Origin: Pleurodeles waltl
Taxonomy: Eukaryota; Chordata; Amphibia; Caudata; Salamandridae
Direction of reading: 5' to 3'
NCBI RefSeq assembly: GCF_031143425.1
Contig: NC_090448.1
Coordinates: 535,450,313-535,514,312, forward strand
DNA: 64,000 bases
A model generated the notes under the pieces. That model was not told the DNA's origin. It did no database searches and saw only the letters and a list, made by a program, of their open reading frames with translations. Shown here one piece after another: positions 20,511 to 32,102 of the stretch. Made by a program: the position numbers and the translations under genes. Each line of letters starts with the position of its first letter. The first letter of the stretch is position 1.

Positions 20511-21935
20511 TGTCACGGTTTCGGGTGGGTCTGATCAGGACTCTGGTTGGGACACCCCTTGAGGTCACCGAATATCCTAAAGAGGTAGTGTACTGGGGCA
20601 GAAGAGCAGCTAAAGGCATACACGGAAAGGACAGCTATGAACAGGCACAGGAAAGTAAAAGCAGAGCAACCCTTGTGTGAACAAACAGGAAACAGATTAC
20701 TAGTGGACAAACATGCTGGGGTTGTACTCAGAGTAACGCGCAGAACCTCCCACAGTGACGGGGAATCTCAATGCCTCTGTGCAGTTTGCTCTTACAGATA
20801 ATCAACCCGCCAGCCCCATAGAAAGGAGGCAGCAGAAGTGATTCTGTCTCTGGACCCTAGAGCACATACAAGGATAGTACTTACATACACAGGCCATGCT
20901 CTTGTGGGTCCAGCTGGAAACACAGTGGTAATTCCTGAGAAAACAGCAATAGCACACTGTCACTGTTAGGCACGAAAGACAACGTATAACACTAGACAAG
21001 GATGGGGGCTGGAATTGCCTCCTGGAAACCAGGAGCCAACCCCAGAACAAAGGAGGACACTTATACACTGGTGAAGACTGACATAACACTTACCAGACAC
21101 AAAGAACCAAGAAGAAACAGAAACAGAAGGGGACAAACAAAGAGGCAAGAACTGGGAACAGGCTCAGGCTGAAGTAAAGGCAGGACTAGGACTTGAAACA
21201 GGGTGCAAACTTCTGGCTGGAACAAACAGAGACAGGACTGGGAAACTGAGAGCAGGCTATGGCTGGAACAGGCAAGGACAGGACTGGAATACAGGGAGTA
21301 GGAATGAGTAGTAAACAGGACTGGGAAACAGAGAGCAGGTTCAGGCTGAAACAAGGCAGGAGCAGGGCAGAGAAAAAGGGAGCAGGTTCTGGAAGAAACA
21401 AACAGGTACAAGGCTAAGAGATAGGAGGCAGACTCTGGCTGGAACAATCAGGAGCAGGGCAGAGAAACAGGAAACAGGATCAAGCTGGAACAGAACAGGA
21501 ACAAAACTGGAACACCATCCGACAAAGGGTCTGCAACACAAAGGAATCGAAGTCCAATGCACGACAGGGATCTTGAGGAAATGGCTGCTTATAAGCAGTT
21601 CCAAGCTGGGCTGGGCTGCACAGGAGAGGTCTCAGGTGTGTGTAGTTTCAGACACTTGCAAGTCCTGGAGGAGAGGATCCAGTGAAAAGGAGCAACTGGA
21701 CTTCTCCCATAGAAAACAATGGGAAACAGAATCCGGGCTTTCCTGACTACCAAGCTGTGCATTATGGGATTTGCAGTCCAAGGAAGCAAATGTAGTACTA
21801 CACAAGTGTACCATGGAGAAAAGAGAAACAAACAGGAGTCAGTAAGGGACTCTAGATAAGTGTTTAAGGTGATTCCCAGGCTTCCGACAGTCCCCTTACA
21901 GCGCCCCCTAGAAATGGGACGACAGAGTCGTAACA
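20511..21935. repeat. Solo LTR inside the retroviral env region (GAAAT duplication)
   Basis: A 1425-base sequence begins TGTCACGG and ends CGTAACA, with GAAAT at 20506-20510 and again at 21936-21940. TG/CA ends plus an exact 5-base duplication identify a solo LTR. It contains no gene. A degenerate internal repeat (about 21100-21500), with variants of CAGGACTGGGAAACAG and GCTGGAACAAACAGG, creates long spurious frames. Its family differs from elements A and B. Confidence 0.88.
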
Positions 21936-21940
21936 GAAAT

Positions 21941-23310
21941 ATAGAAGTTCAGGGTAGATGAGAAGTATCTGCACATAGACAATGCACAAGGGGAACTTTC
22001 TTCTAATGTTTTCTATCGCTTGTTGAGTGAGTATGTTGAGACGATGGATGCGAGATATTGTTATGTGTGCACGCAGATTCCTTCATCAGTCAAGGAAGGA
22101 GTTACTTATCATAGTTTGCCGCTCACTTATGGAATAAGTTGTAGTCTATTTCTAACAAGATTCAATGACCATGAGTACATCCAGTATTTTTATTCTAACC
22201 ATGACGTTGTGTTTTCGTTTGTCCCCATAATTAAGTACCTGAGTAGAGTAGCTAAGCAGAACAATATAGAATTAGTGAGAGGATTCTTTGAGCCTACATT
22301 AACTTTTGGCACAGCATATGCGCACAGGAATAACTTGACATAATTGCTTACACCACTAGAAAAGAGCTTCTTAGATCATACAGACAATAGGAGAAAGGTA
22401 TTAAAGGAGAAGTTGGTAAAGGGTTTAGAGAAAATGACTATTAGAAATGATTATGCTTTTAGAAAAATAAGAACACAAGGGAAATTAGCTTTAGATGTGC
22501 AACACATAGGAAAGCTTTGTGTACATAGGCCTAAATCTAGTACTGACACTTTGTTTGTGGGAATGAGTGAATGTAGACATGTGTTTTTGTTTCAGAGTAA
22601 ATGGACATTTATGTTGAATAGACAGGATCCAGTGATTCCTGGTATATATTACATCTGTGGACCAAATGCTTATTACCATCTTCCAAGAGGATGCTATGGC
22701 ACATGTTACTTGGGGATAGTTTTCCCAAAGATATTCCAACTTGAGGACTTGAAAAGATTACCGAAAATGTCTGAGTTACATCACAGTAAACTAAAGAGAA
22801 AGTCTCCTTCTGGTATTGTGGGAGATATATTTGGAGCAATGATTCCTTCAGTAGGAGTTGTTCTAAATTCTATAAAAATTTGAAAATTGTCTACCATTGT
22901 GGATAACATGTTGACAAATTTTTCAGGAGCCATGATCCTAATGTTTATAGAAATGGCTGAGGTAAGATCTATGAATCTTCAGAAATGCCTTGCGTTAGAC
23001 ATTCTTTTAGCAAAAGATGGCGGAGTTTGCATAATCTGAATTATGAAAGTGCTGATTTCAAAGAATTGAGAGAACCAGGTGTTTGGTAGAAAGTTGGCAA
23101 AGGTTTTGCTTCAGTGGGAAGTTGGCTCAGCAACTTTGGGAAAGGGATAATATTGAAAATAAGACAAGGGATATTGATTATTGTGACTCGCATATTTTTC
23201 TAGTATGGGCAATATGTAATTTGTGTAGGATGATTAAATTAAAGAAAATTAATAATGATCAGAGGAGGGAAGAAATAAAAAGGGAACATTTGTTTAAGGA
23301 AATTTGAGGA
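21941..23310 (+). pseudogene. Retroviral envelope gene, surface and transmembrane parts, decayed
   Basis: After the solo LTR, frames at 22020-22343 and 22344-22883 read as a gamma-type envelope surface subunit. There is a CYVC-type cysteine pair near 22060. A basic cleavage-like site (KLKRK) near 22790 is followed by a Gly/Ala-rich hydrophobic stretch where a fusion peptide would be. A conserved block like the gamma-type immunosuppressive region lies near 22990-23015 and ends GGVC, after which a stop occurs. I do not see the expected second cysteine pair. A hydrophobic segment near 23180 could be the membrane anchor. Multiple stops and shifts make it non-functional. In a virus this protein mediates receptor binding and membrane fusion. 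Confidence 0.75.
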
Positions 23311-23405
23311 AGGAACGAAGAGTCAGAGGGATAGAAATGACAAATTTTAGCTAAAGCAGAAAATTTGTGTGGCAAGATGTAGATGTGATAACATATTTAG
23401 TCATC

Positions 23406-23416
23406 AGAGGAGGGAT
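23406..23416 (+). other. Polypurine tract of the endogenous retrovirus
   Basis: AGAGGAGGGA followed directly by the LTR start TGTTAACG. Confidence 0.7.
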
Positions 23417-24890
23417 TGTTAACGCTGAATTTTACTAATGAATATTCATGTATTCTGAGTGTTGAATCTGCATAGAAAATGAGTTAACGTAGAGAAATAA
23501 TACACACATTTGAAAAGGTGCCTACTTGAGTGATCACCAATATTCACGAAATGTACTTATTAGCCGCTTATTAATGTAAACTGATGAGCTCATGTTTGGA
23601 TTAATGTAGTAGTATGTCGTATTAAAGGTTATGTATTATGTATTTGCCTAATTAATCATATGACTTACTTTAGCAAGGTCTTGGGCCTAGTTGCACGGCT
23701 TTATGTCAAGCTGCATTGCTTAGGCAAATTATAAAATTGCTGCTTAATAGAGTAAAGTTGTGTTTTTCCATTGCTTGGAGCAAATGTTAGTAACTAGAAT
23801 TCTTTCCTATCACAACTGCTTGCTAGAAAATGCAGTACTAGCTAGGGATACTTTGTACAAATCAGTGTGTGCAAAGATGACCTTCTCAGGAGCAGACAAT
23901 GGATGCACTGACTGGAGTATAAGCTGATACAAATTTGTTACCTGACAAGCCCAACGACGGGAACAGGAGAAGAGGAGTCAATTATCAACATGCTAACCGT
24001 ATACTGGTAAATTCTTAGATTTGGGATTCTACTTTCTCTGGACTAAACCTAAACGTACGATCCTTTGACCAATAGCAACGTGGTAAGTAGTTTTAGGGAA
24101 TCTAACTTATCCAGACTGCACAGAGAGGAGATGCGCCATTACCCTATTCTTTCTAACTGCCCAGAGAGGCCACTTTCCGATTAATCTTTTTCCGAACTGC
24201 ATGAAGAGACTTTATTTTCCTGAACTTTAATGCTGAATTCTGATGCTTTGCTGACCGAACTAATGTCCAATTGACGAACACTGTCACAGCTTGCTGAACC
24301 ATACTGAGGCAAGGCATAAGACGATGTTACTGATTGCTATGTCTTTTGCTTTTGTTTGTAGGTACCAAACACTAATTTTGATAGAGGCATAGGTAGATGT
24401 TTTTCCGGATTTGTATTGACTAAAATTGTTTTGCATGAAGTCAGAACCGCTATTCTAATCTGAAGATTAGTTAGGGTACTCACTGATGATGCTCGCTACA
24501 TGTAATAACAGTTGATGTCTTTTCTTTGCTGAATCTAAATGTATGCCATCTCTTTTGCACAGTTATTCTTGCTATCGATTTGTACTGTAACCTTGTGGTC
24601 CAAGCCTTGACTAAACTGCGATTCTTTCGGAGATTTGGGCAGCCAGTATTGTTTTTGTATGCATACCATTTCATTTTGAGTTACGTGATATTAGCATAGA
24701 TAATATAGGGAAATAAACATTCTGACTTTTACATAAAGGTGTTGTTACTCATGGCCGAGAGGTCATGGTATGTGGAAATTACTGACTCTTATGATTGCCG
24801 ATGCTATTGATTGTTATTGCTATTGATTTGTATTGGTATGGGGTCACATGGCGGGAACTACTCTAACCACAGTCAAAAGGTCCATCGACC
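23417..24890 (+). repeat. 3' LTR of the endogenous retrovirus (right edge approximate)
   Basis: It starts TGTTAACGCTG just after the purine tract. An AATAAA at 24712 is a plausible polyadenylation signal. No coding is visible. The right edge lies somewhere before the element B LTR at 24903; I could not fix a CA terminus or a target duplication because no second copy is present in the window. Confidence 0.6.
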
Positions 24891-24902
24891 CACAAACGCA
24901 TC

Positions 24903-27120
24903 TGTTAGACCTGACAGCCTTAGGGTGGTCACCCCTATCTTTTTGCCTGCCTCCCTCCACTCTTGAGATACTGTTTTTGCTGTTTTTTTGACTCTGCGCA
25001 CTTTACCACTGCTAACCAGTGCTAAAGTGCATATGCTCTCTCCCTTTAAACATGGTAACAGTGGATCATACCCAATTGGGCTATTTAATTTACTTATAAG
25101 TCCCTAGTAGAGTGCACTAAATGTGCCCAGGGCCTGTAGATTAAAAGCTACTAGTGGGCCTGCAGCACTGATTGTGCCACCCACTTAAGTAGCCCCTTAA
25201 CCTTGTCTCAGGCCTGCCATTGCAAGGCCTGTGTGTGCAGTTTCACTGCCAATTCGACTTGGCATTTAAAAGTACTTGCCAAGCCTAAAACTCCCCTTTT
25301 TCTACATATAAGTCACCCCTCAGGTGTGCCCTGGGTAACTCCTAGGGCAGGGTGCTGTGTAGGTAAAAGGCAGGACATGTACCTGTGTAGTTCACATGTC
25401 CTGATAGTGTAAAACTCCTAAATTCATTTTTACACTGCTGTGAGGCCTGCTCCCTTCATAGGCTAACATTTGGGCTGCCCTCATACATTGTTTGAGTGGC
25501 AGCTGCTGATCTGAAAGAAGTAGGAAGGTCATATTTAATATGGCCAGAAAGGTAATACAAAATCCTGCTGACTGGTGAAGTTGGATTTAATATTACTATT
25601 TTAGAAATGCCACTTCTAGAAAGTGAGCATTTCTCCGCACTCATATCTTTCTGTGCCTTACAATCCACGTCTGGCTGGGTTTAGCTGACAGCTCCTTGTG
25701 CATTCACTCAGACACACCCCAAACACAGAATACTCTGCCTCACTTGCATACATCTGCATTTTGAATGGGTCTTCCTGGGCTGGGAAGGTGGAGGGCCTGC
25801 TCCCACACAAAGGACTGCCACACCCCCTACTGGGACTCTGGCAGACAGAATTGATCTGAAAGGGAACCTGGTGCACTTCTAAGCCACTCTTTGAAGTATC
25901 CCCCACTTCAAAGGCACATTTGGGTATAAAAACAGGGCCTAGGCCCTATCAACTCAGACACTTCCTGGAGAAGATACATGAACCAGGACCTGCACCCTGA
26001 CAAGAAGAGCTGCCTGGCTGTCCAAAGGACTCACTTGACTGCTGTCTGATAAGGACTGCTGCCTGGCTGTTGCCCTGCTGTCTTACTGCTCTCTTGCTGT
26101 GCTGCAGAAGTGCTTTCCAAGGGCTTAGATAGAGCTTGCCTCCTATTCCCTGAAGTCTCAGGATCAAAAAGACTTTTCTCCTGTAGCTGAAATCCCCAGG
26201 CGGTGAAAATTCGACACCCCACCTGCCAAGAACGACGCACAGCTTGCTCGCGGTGAAAAATTCACTGCACGCTGAGTCTGGAACGAGGCAGCCTGACTTC
26301 GCGACAGAAGATCGAACCAGTGGCAGTGAAGCACCGGAACTTCGACGCACGGCCCTACTGGATCGACGCAAGCTGACTCAGAACTACCTGCCCGACTTCC
26401 TGAGAGAAATTGATGCAGCGCCTGCTGTGCGGAAAAAAAGTCCACGCATCGCCTACCGGAATCAATGCAGCCCATGTATCTTTGCTCCGCAAGCCCAGGA
26501 TTCCACGCATCGTCCCCGGGGCGTCTGAAAACCCTGCAACACGAACAGGATCCATGTCTGCGCGCTGGAAATCGACGCAATGTCTTCCACGTGTGGAAAA
26601 TAACAACGCAAGTCTGTATGCGAATGGGCAAAACTGACGCACACCCACTGTTTTCCACGCACCTCATCCTCTGCGGCCCTTTGCTAGGATTTTTCAATGC
26701 AAACCAGGTACTTTGCCCTGCAAGAGACACTTGTTGTTTCTAGGAGAACCTAAGATACTTTTTATTGCTTTTACAGTAATATCTCAATTCTCAGACACTT
26801 TATATCACATTCAGTGATATCCCTACACTTGCTTATTTCAAATTGAATTGTTATGACCTGCATTTATGCGGATAAATATTATATATTTTTCTAAACACTG
26901 TGTGGTGTATTTTGGTGGTGCTATACTGTGTTATTGTATGATTTATTGCATAAATACTTTACACATTGCCTTCTAAGTTAAGCCTGGCTGCTCAGTGCCA
27001 AGCTACCAGAGGGTGGGCACAGGATCATTTAGATTGTATGTGACTTACCCTGACTAGAGTTAGGGTCCTTGCTTGGACAGGGGGTAACGTGACTGCCAAC
27101 CAAAGACCCCATTTCAAACA
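24903..27120 (+). repeat. 5' LTR of element B
   Basis: Begins TGTTAGACCTGACAGCC and ends ATTTCAAACA, directly before a TGG primer-site start. A TATAAAA box at 25925-25931 probably drives transcription. The section 26200-26660 is rich in CGACGCA-like motifs, still with many CpGs. Apparent frames on both strands of this stretch are not genes. Confidence 0.9.
25925..25931 (+). promoter_or_regulatory. TATA box in LTR of element B
   Basis: TATAAAA within GGGTATAAAAACAGGGCCT. The same block is conserved in the right LTR at 33122-33128. Confidence 0.6.
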
Positions 27121-27121
27121 T

Positions 27122-27139
27122 TGGTGATCAGCGGTGAGG
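27122..27139 (+). other. Primer-binding site of element B
   Basis: TGGTGATCAGCGGTGAGG starts one base after the LTR end. It begins with TGG, complementary to CCA. I do not recognise the tRNA. Confidence 0.55.
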
Positions 27140-27280
27140 CTAGGACTTGTATTTGTGCAGTGACATACAGTAGCTAAGTATTTCACTACCTACCCACAGT
27201 TAAAGGTCAACTTGATTCTTAGCTCTTTTGCAAATTCGTTTTTTTCCAGACAATTTTCTAAACTTAAATCCTCACTCAAC

Positions 27281-28316
27281 ATGTCTCAGGCTGGGTCTCA
27301 AGCAGGAGATTTTGACCTGGCCATGTTGGAGACACATACTGTCAAACAACTGAAAGGGTTCTGCAGGGAGATGGGAGTACCCACCAAAGGGGCCTCCAGA
27401 AAGGAGGACTTTCAAGTGGTGCTGTGGGCCTGGGCAGAAGCCCATTCAGAGGAGGATGCTGAAGAGGAGGATCCAGAAGATGGCCCCTCAGAGGATTTTT
27501 TGCCATCAGTGGATGAGGTTACCACTGCAATTGTGCCCCCTGCCAGACCAGGGAACAGTGCCTGACCGCAGAGGAAAGGAGAGAGGAGAGGGAGTTCCAA
27601 TTGCGAATGGCAAGACTGAAAATTGAGGCTCAACAGGAGGAAAGGAGGGCAGAGAGAGAAGCACAAGAAGCTGAGAGAGCCTTGGCTGAAAATAAACTAT
27701 TGTTGGCTCATGAACTGAGTCTCAAGGAGCTGGATCTTAAGGCGAAACAGTCTGAGTCCAGCAGTAATGGTGGCAGCATACAGGCAGGACTTGCTGGAGA
27801 AACGAAGGTTTGTTTACCCAAAACTGTGGTGCCCAGTTTTGTAGTGGGAGATGACATAGATAAATGGCTAGCTGCTTATAAAGTTGCACTAAGGGCTCAT
27901 GAGGTTCCTGAAGGGCAATGGGGTACAGCTATGTGGGGTTATGTGCAAGCAGTTGGGAGGGACACCCTCACATTGGACCCAAAAGATCAAAACACATACT
28001 CACATATGAAAGCCATTTTAATTGCCAAGTTTGGGCTGACCCCTGAGAAATACCGTCAGAGGTTCAGGGACAGCACCAAACAGTCCACACAAACATGGGT
28101 AGATTTCTTTGACTTTTCCAGTAAAGCACTGAATGGATGGATGCGGGCTGCAAAGTAGATGATTACACAGGATTGTATAATTTGATTCTGAGAGAGCATA
28201 TGCTTAGTACTTGTTTTACAGAGTTGCGCCAGCACCTAGTAGAGAGTAAGCTGTCTGATCCCAGGAAGCTTGCTGAGGAGGCGGACCTCTGGACTAGCAC
28301 CTGAGTGTCCAGAAAG
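27281..28316 (+). pseudogene. Gag of element B: SAP-like, coiled-coil and SCAN-like
   Basis: ATG at 27281 opens MSQAGSQAGDF. Residues about 15-60 resemble a SAP DNA/RNA-binding motif (THTVKQLKGFCREMGVPTKG, then a helix), followed by an acidic run. A one-base shift near 27560 leads into a strong heptad-rich coiled coil (27601-27740: LKIEAQQEERRAEREAQEAE). The second half (27830-28310) carries a capsid-like region and a SCAN-like segment, crossed by a second shift near 28145 (ILREHMLSTCFTELRQHLV). Ends at TGA about 28304. Gag would form the particle. The N-terminal SAP-like part is not a standard Gag domain. Confidence 0.75.
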
Positions 28317-28439
28317 GTATCTGGGGGGGACACCCACAAAGGTGGTCAGGGTTCCCATCAGAAGAAAGAGGGGAGAAAAACTTAAAAACAAGGAGTTCTG
28401 AAAAGGCCCCCAAAATTGTTCCCAAGGGATTAGTGGTAA

Positions 28440-29010
28440 CCAGTGCCGGTATTATTCCAAAAGAAAAGGTTTTACTGACCATAAGACAGGGAGGTTTGTA
28501 CCCCAATGTGCAGAGTGCAGTAAGTATGGGCACTCTGAGGGTGACTCCAAGTGTCCCAAGAAGGCACAGCCCCCCAAAGCAGGGCAGACACCTGGGTTGG
28601 CTAGTGTACCGCTCGGGAAGAGGTGGTCGCAGACAGTTTTGGGAAACAGATAGAGGTAACCCTAGTGTCCCTGGGGGATGCAGAGATGGTGCCAAAAACC
28701 CACATGCCTGCCAATACTTCCAAGTATAGGCAGTGGGTCACCATCAATGGGCAAAGGGTGGAGGCTCTGCATGACACAGGAGCCAACATGACTACTGTCA
28801 GGGGTCAGCTGGTGTCAGCAGAGCAGGTCCTCCCAAATGCATTCCACCAAGTCATAGTCACCGACAATCGTGAGAGCCACCTACCGCAAGCTCTGGTTCC
28901 CTTTGAGTTGGGAGGGTCTCTGGTACTTTAAAAGTAGCTGTGAGTCCTGCCATGCCTGTAGATTGTCTGTTAGGCAACGACCTTGAGCACACTACGTGGA
29001 AGGAGGTAGA
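28440..29010 (+). pseudogene. Zinc knuckle and aspartic protease of element B
   Basis: At about 28510-28560 a knuckle reads CAECSKYGHSEGDSKC, spacing C-x2-C-x4-H-x6-C, two residues longer than the usual CCHC. The protease follows in another frame at 28623-28931: active site HDTGANMTTVRG with the DTG triad, and after a stop the block PVDCLLGNDL. A further coding-like stretch without recognised domains runs to about 29480. Stops separate the pieces. Confidence 0.75.
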
Positions 29011-29504
29011 GCTTAGGTCTCACTTGGAGATGTTAGGATTGCCTGAGTGTGTCTGCATGACCACACGGTCCATGGCTGCCTGGGAGGGAAGTCAAGGGCG
29101 TCTGGAGCCTGGAACAATGGCCCAGACAACTGCCAAGAGAAGGGGCAAGGGGCAAGGGAAACCGGTCCCAGAAGTTCCCACAGTAGTAGACAGGGTTCCT
29201 GAGGAGGCGGCCCGAGCCAACTGGGGAAGACATTGCTGCCCTATGTGACCTACCTGAGCTTGCTGGCTGGCAAGTTGAGGGTGGGCCCACTGGGAGGAAT
29301 TCTGCAAGGCGCAGAAAGAATGTCCCACTCTAGAGGGCATGAGGATACAAGCCTCAGCCCAGGCAGCAGGTGAAGCCTCTGGCGATCAACATATATATTG
29401 GGAGAATGATCTCCTCTACAGTGAGCCTAAGATTCCGGCCATTGGTACAGTGTGTGTGCGCTGGTGGTCCCCCAGTGTTAGCGAACCTTCCTACTGGGTC
29501 TGGC

Positions 29505-30648
29505 TCATGACATTCCCCTGGCAGGACATTTGGGGCAAGACAAGACCTTTGCCAGGCTTATCACCCACTTCTATTGGCCCCGAATGAGGGCAAACTCAGG
29601 TGCGTTCTATAGGTCCTGTCCTACCTGCCAGGCCAGTGGTAAAAAAGGAAAAAGGGTTAAGGCACCCCTGATCCCACTTCCTGTCATTGCCACCCCCATT
29701 GAAAGAGTGGGCATCAACATTGTTGGTCCATTGGACCCCAAAACTGCCCTAGGCAACAGGTTCATCCTGGTTTTGGTGGACCATGCCACCTGTTACCCAG
29801 AGGCAATCCCTCTGAGGACCGTAACTGCACCGGTGGTGACCAGAACTCTAATGGGGATATTTACCCGTGTGGGATTCCCAGAGGAGATAGTGTCTGACAG
29901 AGGCACTAACTTCATGTCTGCATACATGAAGTCATTGTGGGATGCATGTGGTGTAACCTAAAAGTTCACCACACCCTATCACCCCCAATCTAATGGTCTT
30001 GTGGAGAGATTCAACAAGACCTTGAAAGGCATGATCACAGGCCTCCCTGAGGCCCTGAGGCGTAAGTGGGACGTCCTCTTACCATGTCTTCTCTTTGCTT
30101 GCAGAGAGGTACCCCAGAAGGGGGTGAGGTTCAGTCCCTTTGAGCTTCTCTATGGGTAACCAGTCAGGGGACCCTTAAGCATTGTCAAAGAGGAGTTGGG
30201 GAAAGCTCCAAAGGCACCCCCTCAGGATGTGGTCAGCTACATGCTGGCCATCCGCAACCAGATGCACTGGTTCTGGAAAATGACCAAAAGTAACCTTGAG
30301 GCCAGTCAAGAGGTAATGAAATGCTGGTATGACCAGAAGGCCAACCTGGTAGAGTTTCAACCTGGAGACAAAGTGTGGGTAATGGAGCCAGTAGAGCCTA
30401 GAGCTCTCCAGGACCGCTGGTCTGGCCCATTTGAAGTGAAGAAGCGGAAAGGGGAGGCCACGTACCTAGTGGACCTCCAATCCCCTAGGAACCCCCTGAG
30501 GGTGCTCCATGTCAACCGACTGAAGCCTCATTTTGAGAGGACCGAAGTGAACATGCTTCTGGTGTCAGATGAGGGTATGGAGGAGGAGAGTGAACCTCTC
30601 CTGACCTCCTCTCTGCCAAGGAAGGTGATGGGTCAGTGGAGGGTGTAA
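29505..30648 (+). pseudogene. Integrase of element B (catalytic Asp changed)
   Basis: The N-terminal zinc motif is present (HDIPLAGHLG in one frame, then CPTCQ). In the core, the first catalytic Asp position reads VGINIVGPL, that is Asn; the second Asp (VSDRGTNF) and the Glu (NGLVERFNK) remain. A stop at about 29959 and another at about 30158 interrupt the core. The C-terminal part 30196-30648 is open and holds a GPF module (RWSGPFEV, VNRLKPHF). The stop at 30646-30648 precedes RT by about 100 bases. The homologous domain in element A keeps all three catalytic residues. Confidence 0.88.
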
Positions 30649-30751
30649 TTCTCTATGACTCCCTGACCCTAGACCAGAGAAGGGGGGTGATACCAGTTAC
30701 TGGAACAGTACTCCTCCCTGTTTTCCCTCACCACTGGACTCACACATTTGT

Positions 30752-31403
30752 GTGTCCATGATAATTACACGGGAGACAGTCCCCCTGAAAAAGAACACAA
30801 TTTACAGGTTGTCAGACAAGGTGAAGACTAGCATCAAAGAGGAAGTCTCCAAGATGTTGGCTCTTAGGGTTTTTGAGAAATCTAGTAGTCCCAGGGGCAG
30901 CCCTGTGGTGCTGGTACCCAAGGCTGCTGCACCTGGTGCCAAGCCAGAACTTCTGTTCTGCGTGGACTACCGGGGTCTCAATTCAGTCACACGGACTGAC
31001 GCTCACCCCATCCCCCGAGCTGATGAGCTCGTAGGCAGACTAGGCGCTACCAAATTCCTCAGTACTTTTGATCTCACATCAGGGTACTGGCAGATCACCT
31101 TGACTGAGGCAAGCAGGATCAGCATTTTCCACACCTGAGAGCCATTACCAATTCCAGGTTATGCCCTTTGTGTTGAAAAATGCCCCCACTACCTTCCAAC
31201 GGTTGGTTAACGGGGTCCTAGCTGGCAAGGATGCCTTCTGCGCAGCCTACCTGGATGACATTGCCGTCTACAGTGACATCTGGGAGGAACACCTGCTCCA
31301 CCTAAAGGAGATGCTTCAGGCTCTGCAACAGGCAAGCCTGACCATCAAGGGCAGTAAGTGCCAGATTGGGCAGGGTCCGTGGTGTACTTAGGACACCTAG
31401 TAG
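30752..31403 (+). pseudogene. Reverse transcriptase of element B
   Basis: Blocks in order: SPVVLVPK, CVDYRGLN, STFDLTSGYWQI, a frameshift and stop at about 31136, then VMPFVLKNAP and the catalytic AAYLDDIAVYS. A second break occurs at 31389-31400, just before the RNase H frame. It lies downstream of integrase, as in element A. Confidence 0.9.
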
Positions 31404-32072
31404 GTGGTGGCAAGGTGCAAGTTTCAGGCCAAGATTGAAACTGTCAAGCCCTGGCAACCACCTAGAACCCAAACCGAGGTGGAAGCCTTCTTAGGCCTCA
31501 CTGGGTATTACCACAAATTTGTCAAGGGCTATGGAACCATGGTGACACCCTTGACAGAACTCATATCCAAAAAGCAACCTAGGTTGGTGAATTGGACAGA
31601 GGCTTGTCAGAAAGCCTTTGACTCCCTGAAGGAAGCCATGTGCACGGCCCCCATGCTCAAGGCTCCTGAATCCTCCAAGGAATTTATCGTGCAGACAGAC
31701 ACTTCAGAGCATGGCATAGGGGCGGTCCTAGCACAGCTGAATGAGGAGGGCCTAGACCAACCAGCAGTCTTTATTAGCAGGAGAGTATTACCACGGGAAC
31801 AGAAGTGGAGTGCTATTGAAAGAGAAGTATTTGCTGTGGTCTGGGCACTGAAGAAGCTGAGACCACACCTGTTTGGGACTCACTTCCGGGTTCAGACAGA
31901 CCACCGGCCCCTCAGATGGCTCAAGCAGATGAGGGGTGTGAATCCTAAACTCTTGAGGTGGTCCATGATGGACTTTACTGAGGAGCATCGCCTGGGGATT
32001 GACTATGCCAACGCTGATTGTCTCTCTAGATACTTCTGCCTTAGCGATGAGAGCTCCCAGGAGGTTGGGTAG
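31404..32072 (+). pseudogene. RNase H of element B
   Basis: A frame of 222 codons with the RT tether (AFLGLTGYYHKFV) and RNase H residues: TDTSEHGIGAVL (Asp), IEREVFAVVWAL (Glu), TDHRPLRWL (Asp) and NADCLSRY. It ends with TAG shortly before the polypurine tract. It is open by itself but lacks its own start and sits behind a broken pol. Confidence 0.88.
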
Positions 32073-32084
32073 CTCTCCCCACTT

Positions 32085-32102
32085 TCAGCTGGGGGGGGCG
32101 CA
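32085..32102 (+). other. Polypurine tract of element B
   Basis: A run of eight or more G residues (AGCTGGGGGGGGCG) just before the right LTR. Confidence 0.65.

Larger units (their letters stand above)
9430..24890 (+). mobile_element. Endogenous retrovirus, class I (gamma/epsilon-like), disrupted
   Basis: Ordered along the plus strand are a gag-like frame, a proline-rich gag region with PPPY, the RT connection plus RNase H, an integrase with a gammaretrovirus-like C-terminus, an env region with cleavage and immunosuppressive-type motifs, a purine tract and an LTR. Protease and most of RT are absent. The provirus is cut by a MITE at 9635, a MITE at 11047, a Harbinger at 12171-17653 and a solo LTR at 20511. 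It is not functional. Confidence 0.85.

Noticed and set aside
25949..26743. Overlapping frames of 90-190 codons on both strands
   Set aside because: All lie inside the element B LTR and arise from its CGACGCA-rich composition; the homologous stretch in the other LTRs does not keep them open.
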